Positions 1 to 8,318 of a stretch of DNA of 37,958 bases are shown piece by piece. The notes under the pieces are model-generated. The model made no database searches and was not told where the DNA came from. It saw only the letters and a program-made list of their open reading frames with translations. The stretch is from Bacteroidales bacterium UBA5281 (lineage in GTDB: Bacteria; Bacteroidota; Bacteroidia; Bacteroidales; Lentimicrobiaceae), in the NCBI GenBank assembly GCA_002410555.1, contig DHSR01000012.1, positions 1 to 37,958 on the forward strand, written 5' to 3'. The position numbers and the translations under genes are program-made. Numbering within the stretch: position 1 is the stretch's first letter; each line of letters begins with the position of its first letter.

Positions 1-172
1 ACACACTTTTCTGAACAGCCTCTTTCAAATCTTAATATGGCCTGACACACTTTTCTGAACACTCCCGAACACTCCCCACTCCCCCTCAGATCAATACATC
101 AACAAATCATCAAATCCGCACATCAACAAATCAGCAAAGCAACAAATCCGCACATCAACACATCAACCTCCC
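1..172. repeat. Low-complexity direct repeats at left edge
   Basis: No gene is visible here. ACACACTTTTCTGAACA occurs at 1-17 and again at 45-61 (exact, period 44). CAAATCCGCACATCAACA occurs at 111-128 and 143-160 (exact, period 32), within a run of CAACAAATC / CACATCAAC variants. This is an AC-rich simple-repeat spacer just downstream of the asparaginase stop codon. Units are irregular and there is no regular spacer, so it is not a CRISPR array. Confidence 0.7.
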
Positions 173-1144
173 CTACTTAAACATCAGCACCTGCTTTGTT
201 TTTCCTTCGGAAACAAATCCCCTGAACATACCGGGTGTATTAAAAGGCATGGCAATATTTCCATTTTTATCCAGAGCTATTAAACCACCCGCGGCTTCCT
301 GATCTTTCAGTTTTTTATTGATGATATAGTCGGTAGCCTGAGTAATGGATTCACCCAGATAGAGCATCCTTGCAGAAACATCATAAGCGACAGCATTCCG
401 GATAAAATACTCACCATGTCCGGTGCAGGAAACCGCGCAACTTTCATTGTTGGCATAGGTGCCGGCTCCAATGATGGGGGAGTCGCCAATGCGACCGAAC
501 TTTTTGTAAACCATACCACCGGTGGAAGTTGCTGCAGCCAGATTTCCCGCCTTATCCAAAGCTACCGCACCCACAGTACCTTTACGACCGTTTGTTTCCA
601 TCCGGGCTTTCACCTTCAGGTATTCCTGCCAGCTTTCTTCGGTATAAAAATAGGCCGGGTCAACGATCTCCAGTCCCTGCTGCCGGGCAAATTCCTCAGC
701 CCCGCGTCCGGAAAGCATTACATGATCCGATGAATCCATCACTCGCCGGGCAGCTTCAACAGGACTCTTAATGGTCATTACTCCGGCAACAGCTCCTGCC
801 TTGCCAGATTTTCCATCCATAACAGACGCATCCAATTCGTTTTTACCTTCCGCATTAAATACGGCTCCTTTAGCTGAATTAAATAAAGGAGAGGCTTCCA
901 GCACCTGTATGGCTGCCACAACTGCATCTAAAGATGTGCCTCCTTTGCTCAATATTTTCTCACCCGCATTAAGAGCTTCCGCTAGTGCCTGTTCAAAACC
1001 GGACTGTATTTCCGGTGAATAGCGGTCAGGCGTTATGTAGCCGGCACCACCATGAATTACCAGCACGTAACCGGAGTTTTGAGCAATTGCCTCAGATCCT
1101 GCCATCCATAAAAGCATTAAAAGAAGAAGAAAAGGTTTTTTCAT
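173..1144 (-). CDS. Isoaspartyl peptidase / plant-type L-asparaginase, exported
   Basis: A 323-residue Ntn-hydrolase of the asparaginase 2 family, which hydrolyses L-asparagine and beta-aspartyl (isoaspartyl) dipeptides. Residues 1-22 form a signal peptide ending AIAQ, so the enzyme is probably periplasmic. The start of the mature protein carries the family motif VIHGGAG (29-35). The autocleavage site that frees the beta subunit is in the GTVGAVALD motif, making Thr190 the predicted nucleophile. The downstream STGG motif (about 207-210) and the GAGTYA and GHGE motifs fit substrate binding. Length is normal for the family. It stands alone on the minus strand, 60 bp downstream of the TauE/SafE gene, so co-transcription is possible. 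Family assignment is firm; the preferred substrate is inferred. Confidence 0.93.
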   Translation of the reverse strand: MKKPFLLLLMLLWMAGSEAIAQNSGYVLVIHGGAGYITPDRYSPEIQSGFEQALAEALNAGEKILSKGGTSLDAVVAAIQVLEASPLFNSAKGAVFNAEGKNELDASVMDGKSGKAGAVAGVMTIKSPVEAARRVMDSSDHVMLSGRGAEEFARQQGLEIVDPAYFYTEESWQEYLKVKARMETNGRKGTVGAVALDKAGNLAAATSTGGMVYKKFGRIGDSPIIGAGTYANNESCAVSCTGHGEYFIRNAVAYDVSARMLYLGESITQATDYIINKKLKDQEAAGGLIALDKNGNIAMPFNTPGMFRGFVSEGKTKQVLMFK

Positions 1145-1204
1145 ATTAAAATGTTTAGTTGTTTATTCATAAGAAGATGATAAAAATCAAATTATTCAAA
1201 TAGA

Positions 1205-1978
1205 TTAATAAAACAGGGCACGGATATCAATAATCCCGAAAAGATCAGCAGAGGAAATAATGATAATCACGATGATGAACCATCGGATAAAATTGGCACC
1301 CCAGGCATTGGCATAACGCGAAGCTACAAAGGCGCCGATAATGTTGCCAATGGCGTGAATCAATCCGAATTGCCAGTTCACTTTATCGTTCAGAATAAAT
1401 ACTCCCAAAGCAAAAATAGTATAAATCAATACAATAAACACCTTGATGGCATTGGCTTTTACCAGATCATAACCTGCCCCAAGCACAATGGCAGCCAATA
1501 AAAAGTAACCAACGCCCACCTGTACGAAACCTCCATATACCCCAATGCCGAAGAAAATAAGTATTTGAACCCAGCTTATCTTTTTCAGTTGGAGGCGCTC
1601 TTGTCCTTTCAGCCACTTATTGGGCTTTGTAAGGATGAAAAACACCATCATTATCATTACCAGACCAATGGCTTTGCGGAAGGTAGCTTCATCAATTTCA
1701 ACTGAAAGCTGGGCACCGACAATTGAGCCAATCGTGGTGGGAATCGCGAGCCACCAGGCCTTGCGCGTATCAAGCAGCTTTTGTTGCCTGAAAGTAGTCA
1801 CCGAAGTCAGATTCTGAAGAATCACCGCAATGCGGTTGGTGCCATTGGCAACATCAGCCGGCAATCCCATAAACATAAACAGCGAAAGCGAAATAATGGT
1901 ACCTCCGCCGGCCAGCGTATTGATAAACCCAACAAAAACACCCGACACTATCAATGCAAAGATTTGAAGGCTGGTCAT
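1205..1978 (-). CDS. TauE/SafE family (sulfite exporter-like) membrane permease
   Basis: A 257-residue polytopic inner-membrane protein of the TauE/SafE (former DUF81) family. The N-terminal helix contains the family pattern GFINTLAGGGTIISL (17-31), followed by a GLPADVANGTNRI segment (39-51) and about seven or eight hydrophobic helices. A second inverted-topology half starts near residue 135 (FGIGVYGGFVQVGVGYF). Members are linked to export or uptake of sulfite, sulfoacetate and other small organosulfur or organic anions, but the substrate cannot be read from sequence and no sulfur-metabolism gene lies next to it. A TAnnTTTG promoter element lies 19 nt upstream of the ATG. Confidence 0.9.
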   Translation of the reverse strand: MTSLQIFALIVSGVFVGFINTLAGGGTIISLSLFMFMGLPADVANGTNRIAVILQNLTSVTTFRQQKLLDTRKAWWLAIPTTIGSIVGAQLSVEIDEATFRKAIGLVMIMMVFFILTKPNKWLKGQERLQLKKISWVQILIFFGIGVYGGFVQVGVGYFLLAAIVLGAGYDLVKANAIKVFIVLIYTIFALGVFILNDKVNWQFGLIHAIGNIIGAFVASRYANAWGANFIRWFIIVIIIISSADLFGIIDIRALFY

Positions 1979-1997
1979 GTTATTTTTTTTTGAATGA

Positions 1998-2005
1998 CAA
2001 AAGTA
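1998..2005 (-). promoter_or_regulatory. TAnnTTTG -7 element of the TauE/SafE gene
   Basis: The minus strand reads TACTTTTG, a match to the Bacteroidota housekeeping -7 consensus TAnnTTTG, 19 nt before the start codon. No convincing -33 TTTG is seen at the usual 19-21 nt distance. Confidence 0.5.
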
Positions 2006-2198
2006 ACAAAATGGTGAGCGCGGAGAGATAAGGACAACCTCGTCCCAATCCTGATCCCGCAGGAACTAAACAGGAATAAGATCTCCCGATCACCGAATCT
2101 AACCCTTGCAAATATTTGACGTATGGTTTTATAAAATAGATTTTAGCCCCTAAATTTCTCTGTATTGCACAAATAGAAACAGGACAGTACTATAGAAA

Positions 2199-5100
2199 TC
2201 AAACCACTACATTCACAATCTTCCCCGGCACTACAATTACTTTGCGCGGCGCTTTACCTTCCAGCCATTTAGCCGATTCGGGGGCTGAAATAACTGCCTT
2301 TTCTATTTCAGTTGGGGGCATGTCCAGTGGTAATGCTAACCTGAAGCGCATTTTTCCATTGAAGGAAACCGGATATTCAAAGATGTTTTCAAGAGTAAAC
2401 GCCTCATTATAAACCGGGAAGCTGGCTTTGGTTACACTTTGGGTATTACCCAGCAAACGCCATAGTTCTTCGGCAATATGTGGTGCATAAGGAGAAATTA
2501 AAACGGTTAATTCACTCAGAATTCCGCGGTTATTACATTTTAGTTCAGAAAGCTCATTCACACAAATCATAAATGAACTCACCGCCGTGTTGAAGGAGAA
2601 ACGCTCAATGTCATCCTGAACCTTTTTAATGGTTTTATGCAGCACCTTTAATTCAGCAGGTGTGGGAGCCCGCTCAGTTACCACAAAATGATTATCAAAG
2701 TCATGGAACAGCCGCCACAATTTGCGTATAAAGCGAAAAACACCTTCAATACCATTGGTGTCCCAGGGCTTGGCCTGCTCAAGCGGGCCAAGGAACATCT
2801 CGTATAATCTTAGAGTATCGGCACCATATTTATCAATCAGGTCGTCGGGGTTTTGTACGTTGTATTTAGATTTCGACATCTTTTCCACTTCCCATCCACA
2901 CACATATTTTCCATCCTCCAGAATAAATTCGGCATTGGCAAGATGAGGTTGCCAGGCTTTAAAGGCTTCAATATCAAGTATATCATTATGAACCAGATTG
3001 ACATCGACATGAATGGCATCGCTGAAATGTTCCCTTCCGGGATAGTTCTTAGATACATATACGGGAATGAGTTTCAGACTTTCCTTTTCAATAAATTCAG
3101 GCATCTTTTCACCATGAACCACCTTCCGGATGCGCTCCATCACCTTGTCTATCTCAAGAAAGTCACGAATGGGTATCAACATCAGTTTCAAGCCTTTATC
3201 TTTGCAATAGGCTTCATAAGGATGGGCAATTTTTTCAAGCGATTGCTGGCGTTTTACTTCAATAATTAATCCGGCTTCTTTGCTGAAAAAGTCAAACTTA
3301 CGATTACCATCCCTGTAATCGCGTTCAAAGCCAACACCAGTTTTGCGGTCTTTTAAGTTTTCCCACAGCATATATTCGGCCATCTTCTCCAGGTTGACGC
3401 GGTACACAAAATTTGACCGGCCCTGTATCATGCCCTGATTTATAAGCTTCTGAAATGGTTCATCTTTTACAGTAAGTCCCAGATCAAATAAAAACTTATT
3501 CCAGAAGCGGGCATAGATGAGGTGGCCGGTAGCATGCTCCGCACCGCCCATGTACAGGTCAACATTTTGCCAATAGCTGATGGATTCCTTCGAAAAATAT
3601 TCATTTTCGTTGTGCGGATCCATATACCGCAAATAGTAGCCGCTTGACCCGGCAAATCCGGGCATAGTATTGGTTTCCAGAGGATAACCCTCCTTATTTA
3701 CCCAGTTTTTGGCACGTGCCAGAGGCGGTTCACCACTTTCGGTGGGCAGGTAGGCATCTACCGGCGGTAATTCCAGTGGTAACTCTTCTTCATCAAGGGT
3801 ATAGGGCATTGAATTCTTATAATAAACGGGGAAGGGTTCACCCCAATAGCGCTGCCTGCTGAAAATAGCATCACGCAGACGGAAATTTACCTTGCCGAAA
3901 CCCAGTCCCAATTCTTCCACTTTGTGGATGGCGGCAGGAATTGCTTCCTTCACTTCCATTCCCGAAAGGAATCCGCTATTGATCATAATGCCTTCTTTTG
4001 AATCGTAAGATTCTTCCCATTGCGAAGGATCAACCGGGGTTTCGCCTTCACGGGAAACCACCTGACGGACGGGCAGTTTGAAATGCCGGGCAAAGGCAAA
4101 GTCGCGGCTGTCATGACCAGGAACTGCCATTATAGCACCGGTGCCATAACCCATCAATACATAATCAGCAACCCATACCGGAATTTCTTCGCCATTGAGT
4201 GGGTTGATGGCGTAAGCTCCGGTAAATTGGCCTGAAATTTTCTTTACCTCGGTCATGCGCTCGCGTTCCGAACGGTTTTTGGCCCAAAGCAGATATTCTT
4301 CTACTTTTTCATTGTGTTCATTCGTGGTAATCTCCTGAACAAAAGGATGTTCGGGAGCCAGCACCATAAAGGTTACACCGAATAAGGTGTCGGCTCGGGT
4401 AGTAAATACTTCCAGATCTTCATTAAAATCCTTTATTTTGAATTTCACAGAACATCCCTGCGAGCGCCCGATCCAGTTGCGTTGAATATCACGAATAGAT
4501 TCAGGCCAGTCTACGGTGTCAAGACCTTTCAGCAGCCTGTCGGCATATGCGGTAATACGCAGCAGCCATTGTTTCATGGTTTTGCGTTCTACAGGATGCC
4601 CACCGCGAACTGAAAACCCGTCACTTACTTCATCATTGGCCAAAACGGTCCCCAGGGCCGGGCACCAGTTTACCATCGTGTCGGCAAGATAGGCCAGACG
4701 GTAGTGCATCAGTACTTCCTGTTGGCCCTTTTCATCCATAGCATGCCAATCTGAGGCTGTAAAAGGTTCAATTTCACTGTGAGCTGCATCAATGGAAGCA
4801 TTTCCCGAAGTTGAAAACAGTGAAATCAAGGCTGCAATAGGTTCTGCCTTTTGGCTGACATTGTTGTACCATGAATTGAACAATTGAATAAAGGTCCATT
4901 GCGTCCATTTATAGTATGCAGGATCGCTGGTGCGCACTTCCCGGTCCCAGTCGTACGAAAAACCAATCTTATCAAGTTGCTCGCGGTAGCGGGCTATGTT
5001 TATTTCGGTGGTAATTGCCGGATGTGTGCCGGTTTGTATGGCATACTGCTCGGCAGGAAGCCCGTATGCATCATAGCCCATGGGATGAAGCACATTGAAA

Positions 5101-5306
5101 CCTTTAAGCCGTTTGTAGCGCGCATAAATATCAGAAGCAATATATCCAAGCGGGTGCCCAACATGTAACCCGGCCCCCGATGGATAGGGAAACATATCAA
5201 GCACATAAAATTTGGGCTTGTTATCATCAATCTCCGTTTTATATGTTTTCTGGCTTGCCCAGGCCTGCTGCCATTTTTGTTCAATTTCCCTAAAGTTGTA
5301 ATCCAT
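2199..5306 (-). CDS. leuS: Leucyl-tRNA synthetase with embedded nuclease-like domain
   Basis: Class I LeuRS, 1035 residues from the chosen start, which charges tRNA-Leu. Visible features (numbered from Met at 5306): the HIGH signature as HVGH (48-51), the CP1 editing domain with TTRADTLFGVTF and the GTGAIMAVPGHD segment, the RYWGEPFP motif, KMSKS (807-811) and a C-terminal anticodon-binding region. The segment around FNSWYNN to VNWCPALGTVLANDEV has the extra stretch common in Bacteroidota LeuRS. About 95 additional residues (641-736) between the catalytic core and KMSKS look like a DUF559-type PD-(D/E)XK nuclease; see the separate entry. A longer reading frame begins at 5354, but a TAnnTTTG element lies at 5339-5346, so transcription would start inside that extension. 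Met5306 (MDYNFREIEQKW, a typical LeuRS N-terminus) is therefore preferred. The gene is divergent from purN. Confidence 0.95.
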   Translation of the reverse strand: MDYNFREIEQKWQQAWASQKTYKTEIDDNKPKFYVLDMFPYPSGAGLHVGHPLGYIASDIYARYKRLKGFNVLHPMGYDAYGLPAEQYAIQTGTHPAITTEINIARYREQLDKIGFSYDWDREVRTSDPAYYKWTQWTFIQLFNSWYNNVSQKAEPIAALISLFSTSGNASIDAAHSEIEPFTASDWHAMDEKGQQEVLMHYRLAYLADTMVNWCPALGTVLANDEVSDGFSVRGGHPVERKTMKQWLLRITAYADRLLKGLDTVDWPESIRDIQRNWIGRSQGCSVKFKIKDFNEDLEVFTTRADTLFGVTFMVLAPEHPFVQEITTNEHNEKVEEYLLWAKNRSERERMTEVKKISGQFTGAYAINPLNGEEIPVWVADYVLMGYGTGAIMAVPGHDSRDFAFARHFKLPVRQVVSREGETPVDPSQWEESYDSKEGIMINSGFLSGMEVKEAIPAAIHKVEELGLGFGKVNFRLRDAIFSRQRYWGEPFPVYYKNSMPYTLDEEELPLELPPVDAYLPTESGEPPLARAKNWVNKEGYPLETNTMPGFAGSSGYYLRYMDPHNENEYFSKESISYWQNVDLYMGGAEHATGHLIYARFWNKFLFDLGLTVKDEPFQKLINQGMIQGRSNFVYRVNLEKMAEYMLWENLKDRKTGVGFERDYRDGNRKFDFFSKEAGLIIEVKRQQSLEKIAHPYEAYCKDKGLKLMLIPIRDFLEIDKVMERIRKVVHGEKMPEFIEKESLKLIPVYVSKNYPGREHFSDAIHVDVNLVHNDILDIEAFKAWQPHLANAEFILEDGKYVCGWEVEKMSKSKYNVQNPDDLIDKYGADTLRLYEMFLGPLEQAKPWDTNGIEGVFRFIRKLWRLFHDFDNHFVVTERAPTPAELKVLHKTIKKVQDDIERFSFNTAVSSFMICVNELSELKCNNRGILSELTVLISPYAPHIAEELWRLLGNTQSVTKASFPVYNEAFTLENIFEYPVSFNGKMRFRLALPLDMPPTEIEKAVISAPESAKWLEGKAPRKVIVVPGKIVNVVV
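3099..3386 (-). other. DUF559/Vsr-like PD-(D/E)XK domain inserted in LeuRS
   Basis: Residues 641-736 of LeuRS (from Met5306) follow the DUF559 layout in order: an N-terminal helix with AEYMLWENLKDRK, then GVGFERDYRDG, then KFDFFSKEAGLIIEVKRQ, then a YEAYCKDKGLKLMLIP strand and a DKVMERIRKVV terminal helix. The putative catalytic set is Asp672, Glu683 and Lys685 (D-x10-E-x-K), read from codons at 3291-3293, 3258-3260 and 3252-3254. The flanking LeuRS core resumes with IHVDVNLVHNDILD. The insert sits where other bacterial LeuRS carry the leucine-specific domain. The fold assignment is by motif pattern only; nuclease activity is not implied. Confidence 0.7.
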
Positions 5307-5338
5307 TGGTAGAAGTGATGTTTTATTTTTTGAATTTG

Positions 5339-5346
5339 CAAAGGTA
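5339..5346 (-). promoter_or_regulatory. TAnnTTTG -7 element of leuS
   Basis: The minus strand reads TACCTTTG, 32 nt upstream of Met5306. Its position inside the longer reading frame (start 5354) argues against the upstream start codon for leuS. Confidence 0.55.
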
Positions 5347-5514
5347 AGCATCAATTGGTCTTAAATATGGACTAAGCCTCAATAAACTGTCGACCCGATG
5401 CCGAATAAACTGTAAAACACAAGGAATTTCGAAAAATACACTTCAGAAAAGCGCTTTCTTTATCTTTTTTGTTTAAAATACACCAAAAATGAAGGGCATT
5501 CAATTGTTTCTGGC

Positions 5515-5522
5515 TAACTTTG
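5515..5522 (+). promoter_or_regulatory. TAnnTTTG -7 element of purN
   Basis: TAACTTTG lies 19 nt before the purN ATG and matches the Bacteroidota -7 consensus. The leuS/purN intergenic region (5307-5541) thus carries two divergent promoters. Confidence 0.55.
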
Positions 5523-5541
5523 CAGACAAATTGCTAAAGAT

Positions 5542-6135
5542 ATGAAACGAATTGCCGTTTTTGCCTCCGGAAACGGTTCAAATGCCGAGAATATTACCAG
5601 ATATTTTGCCACGAGTGATCTGGCAAAGGTTGAAGCTATTTATTGCAACAATCCTAAGGCTCACGTAATCAGGCGGGCCACCAATTTAAAGGTGCCTCTT
5701 GTACTTTTTGACCGCGAGAAATTTTATGCTTCTGATGTGGTATTGCGCGATCTGCAGGGCCGTAAAATCGATCTGATCGTGCTGGCCGGATTTCTCTGGC
5801 TGATGCCGGGAAGCATTACTAAAGCTTTTAGTCAGAAAATTGTTAATATCCATCCTGCCCTTTTGCCTTCATTTGGAGGGAAAGGTATGTTTGGTGACAA
5901 TGTACATGATGCCGTAATAGAAGCCGGAGAAAGAGAATCAGGCATCACCATCCACCTGATAGATGAGGTATATGATCATGGAACCATTCTTTTGCAGGTC
6001 AAATGCAAACTCTCCCCGGATGAAACCCCCGAAAGCCTGGCCAAAAAGATTCATCAGCTTGAGTATGAGCATTATCCTAAAGTTATAGAACAACTGCTTG
6101 AAGAGCAGGAACAGGATATTCATTATGAGCAGTGA
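5542..6135 (+). CDS. purN: Phosphoribosylglycinamide formyltransferase (GAR transformylase)
   Basis: A 197-residue cytosolic enzyme that transfers a formyl group from 10-formyltetrahydrofolate to GAR in de novo purine synthesis. The phosphate-binding loop is GNGSN (10-14). The catalytic Asn102 and His104 lie in VNIHPALLPSF, and the loop with the family's catalytic Asp is LIDEVYDHGTIL (139-150). Length is normal for the family. The gene stands alone, divergent from leuS and convergent with tyrS; no other pur gene is in the window. The stop codon is followed directly by a 7-bp tandem repeat. Confidence 0.95.
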   Translation: MKRIAVFASGNGSNAENITRYFATSDLAKVEAIYCNNPKAHVIRRATNLKVPLVLFDREKFYASDVVLRDLQGRKIDLIVLAGFLWLMPGSITKAFSQKIVNIHPALLPSFGGKGMFGDNVHDAVIEAGERESGITIHLIDEVYDHGTILLQVKCKLSPDETPESLAKKIHQLEYEHYPKVIEQLLEEQEQDIHYEQ

Positions 6136-6170
6136 GGTGACTGGTGATTGGTGATTGGTGATTGGTGGCT
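6136..6170. repeat. 7-bp tandem repeat after purN
   Basis: Five units of a GGTGATT heptamer follow the purN stop codon: GGTGACT, then GGTGATT three times, then GGTGGCT. The array is non-coding and lies in the purN/tyrS convergent spacer. Confidence 0.8.
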
Positions 6171-6263
6171 AGTGATCTGTAATCTGTGGTTAAGAATTCA
6201 ACCTGAAATCCGGAGCGAAGCGGAGTTCACCGAAGGTAAATCCCCGATCGCAATCGCCATCGC

Positions 6264-7553
6264 CTACCTCCCTATCAGCATATAGTAATTCTTCTTCCCT
6301 CTTTGAACCAGCATGTATTTTCCGCTTAGCAGGTTAGCCTGATTTGCAATAAAGTCATCACCAACTTTGGTTTTGTTTATCTGCACACCGCCATCTTTCA
6401 ACATGCGACGGGCTTCACCTTTAGACGGGAAAATAGCTGTTTTCTCCGCCACCAGCTCCACAATGCCAATGCCTTGCTCAAGTTCGCTCAGGCTGATTTC
6501 AAACTGGGGCACCCCTTCAAAAACAGAGAGTAAGGTATCTTCATCCAATCTGTGCAGTGCTTCGGTGGTGCCTTTACCAAACAAAATTTCAGAGGCTTCA
6601 AGGGCCGCCTGGTAATCGGCTTCGGAATGTACCCTTACTGTAATATCTTTGGCCAGTGCTTTCTGCAACACGCGCAAATGCGGCGCAGTCTGGTGCTCAG
6701 CAATAATAGCTTCAATTTCTTCCTTCCCGAAAAGGGTGAAAATGCGGATGTATTTTTCGGCATCGACATCAGAAGTGTTGAGCCAGAACTGGTAGAATTT
6801 ATACGGCGAAGTCCTTGCGGGATCAAGCCATACATTGCCCGATTCGGTTTTGCCGAATTTGCCGCCATCGGCCTTGGTAATCAGCGGGCAGGTAAGTGCA
6901 AAAGCTTCGCCCCCGGTTTTGCGGCGGATCAACTCGGTGCCGGTAGTAATATTTCCCCATTGGTCGGAGCCGCCCATTTGCAACTTGCAGTTGTGGTGCT
7001 GATAGAGGTGCAGAAAATCGTAACCCTGCACCAACTGATAGGTAAACTCGGTAAACGACATGCCATCACCGGCTTCTCCGGTCAGACGTTTCTTCACCGA
7101 ATCCTTCGCCATCATATAATTAACGGTAATGTGTTTGCCCACATCGCGGATAAAGCTCAAAAACGAGAACTCCTTCATCCAGTCGTAGTTATTCACCATT
7201 TCGGCTCTGTTGGGGGCATCGGTTTCAAAATCGAGGAGCTTCATCAACTGGGTTTTCAGGCATTCCTGATTGTGACGCAGTGTAGCCTCATCAAGCAAGT
7301 TGCGCTCCTCCGATTTTCCAGATGGATCACCAATCATACCCGTTGCACCACCCACCAGCACAATGGGCTTGTGACCACTCTCCTGAAGATGTTTCAGCAT
7401 CATTACGCCCACCAGGTGGCCAATATGAAGGGAATCAGCGGTAGGATCAATGCCCACGTAGGCCGATATCATTTCTTTTTGTAATATTTCTTCGGTACCG
7501 GGCATTATGGTGTGCACCATGCCACGCCAGGTTAATTCTTCAACAAAATTCAT
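6264..7553 (-). CDS. tyrS: Tyrosyl-tRNA synthetase
   Basis: A 429-residue class I synthetase that charges tRNA-Tyr. The HIGH motif is HIGH (43-46) in SLHIGHLVGV. The tyrosine/AMP site includes VGGATGMIGDPSGK (67-80) and MGGSDQWGNITTG (193-205). The KMSKS-equivalent loop is KFGKT (232-236), the form typical of bacterial TyrRS. The last 80 residues (from about 350) form an S4-type RNA-binding domain with SKGEARRMLKDGGVQINKTK. It is monocistronic, with a TAnnTTTG element 16 nt before the ATG. A long antisense reading frame across it is a shadow. Confidence 0.97.
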   Translation of the reverse strand: MNFVEELTWRGMVHTIMPGTEEILQKEMISAYVGIDPTADSLHIGHLVGVMMLKHLQESGHKPIVLVGGATGMIGDPSGKSEERNLLDEATLRHNQECLKTQLMKLLDFETDAPNRAEMVNNYDWMKEFSFLSFIRDVGKHITVNYMMAKDSVKKRLTGEAGDGMSFTEFTYQLVQGYDFLHLYQHHNCKLQMGGSDQWGNITTGTELIRRKTGGEAFALTCPLITKADGGKFGKTESGNVWLDPARTSPYKFYQFWLNTSDVDAEKYIRIFTLFGKEEIEAIIAEHQTAPHLRVLQKALAKDITVRVHSEADYQAALEASEILFGKGTTEALHRLDEDTLLSVFEGVPQFEISLSELEQGIGIVELVAEKTAIFPSKGEARRMLKDGGVQINKTKVGDDFIANQANLLSGKYMLVQRGKKNYYMLIGR

Positions 7554-7569
7554 GGGTTGCTATTTTCGG

Positions 7570-7577
7570 CAAAGTTA
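7570..7577 (-). promoter_or_regulatory. TAnnTTTG -7 element of tyrS
   Basis: The minus strand reads TAACTTTG, 16 nt upstream of the start codon, implying a very short leader. No clear -33 box is seen. Confidence 0.5.
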
Positions 7578-7679
7578 GTATATTAGCAGTGAAATTGGAA
7601 AGAGATTCTTTTTGAACGGCGGCTGTACATGCAACCCTAATAGTGGGACAATTACAAATAACCATCTTAAAACAAACCT

Positions 7680-8318
7680 ATGAAAAAAGCAACAATTTTG
7701 TGTTTTTGCATTTCAATTATGTCAGTTATTAATGCACAAATAGTGGATTATACCAGAGAGCCGGGATATCGTCAGCACACAGGTTTTTATCTGTCCATGA
7801 GTGTGGGCCCAAATTTCGCGAGCATTAACTCGGAAGTCCCGGGGTATTATGATTTAACGTTTAAAGGTACCGGCGCACAATTTGATGTCAAAATAGGTGG
7901 AGCAGTAAAAGAAAATTTAATCCTACATGCAACCCTTACCTCTAGTGCCATGTCGGGGCCTAAAATAACATCTGATGGGATTAGTGAGAAAACCTCTAAC
8001 GATATTTCCTTGGGAGAAGCGATGTTTGGGGCAGGTCTAACTTATTACATCATGCCATCAAACTTTTTCTTATCCGGGTCGGTGGGCTTAGGAAATTTCA
8101 CATTAATAGAAGGCAACAACGCAAACTCTATTTCTACAGACAGAGGATTTTCCATGCAATTGAAAATTGGAAAAGAATGGTGGGTTTCAAAAAGATGGGG
8201 ATTAGGAATTGCAATGACCTACGGCACAACCAATTTAACAAATTCACCCGGTGGTGGAATGGAAGAACGGATGAGTAGCGATAATGTGAGAATATTGTTT
8301 AACGCAACTTTGAATTAA
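7680..8318 (+). CDS. Hypothetical exported protein, probable outer-membrane beta-barrel
   Basis: A 212-residue protein not recognised as a named family. Residues 1-19 are a signal peptide (MKKATILCFCISIMSVINA, followed by Q). The rest alternates short hydrophobic strands with turns (for example FYLSMSVGPNFASI, FDVKIGGAVKENLILHATL, FSMQLKIGKEWWVSKRWGLGIAMTYG) and ends in a strand (VRILFNATLN), as in small eight-stranded outer-membrane barrels. The GKEWWVSKRWGLGIA pattern recalls the generic 'outer membrane beta-barrel protein' group. Its last 20 bp overlap tail-to-tail with the DUF4249 gene on the other strand. Confidence 0.7.
   Translation: MKKATILCFCISIMSVINAQIVDYTREPGYRQHTGFYLSMSVGPNFASINSEVPGYYDLTFKGTGAQFDVKIGGAVKENLILHATLTSSAMSGPKITSDGISEKTSNDISLGEAMFGAGLTYYIMPSNFFLSGSVGLGNFTLIEGNNANSISTDRGFSMQLKIGKEWWVSKRWGLGIAMTYGTTNLTNSPGGGMEERMSSDNVRILFNATLN

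Noticed and set aside
1..172. CRISPR-like repeats at left edge
   Set aside because: Repeat units are 17-18 bp, occur only twice each, and the spacers are themselves repetitive; no cas gene is nearby.
3099..3386. Insert in leuS as an intein or a homing endonuclease
   Set aside because: There are no splice-junction Cys/Ser and His-Asn motifs at the borders, no LAGLIDADG or HNH motif, and the length is too short for a splicing domain. A plain in-frame domain insertion fits better.
5307..5354. Upstream ATG of leuS giving 16 extra residues
   Set aside because: The TAnnTTTG promoter element at 5339-5346 lies within this extension, and the LeuRS N-terminus normally begins near MDYNFREIEQKW.
6552..7484. 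310-residue plus-strand frame opposite tyrS
   Set aside because: It lies entirely antisense to a complete tyrS with all motifs. The translation has no recognisable domain and is a codon-bias shadow.
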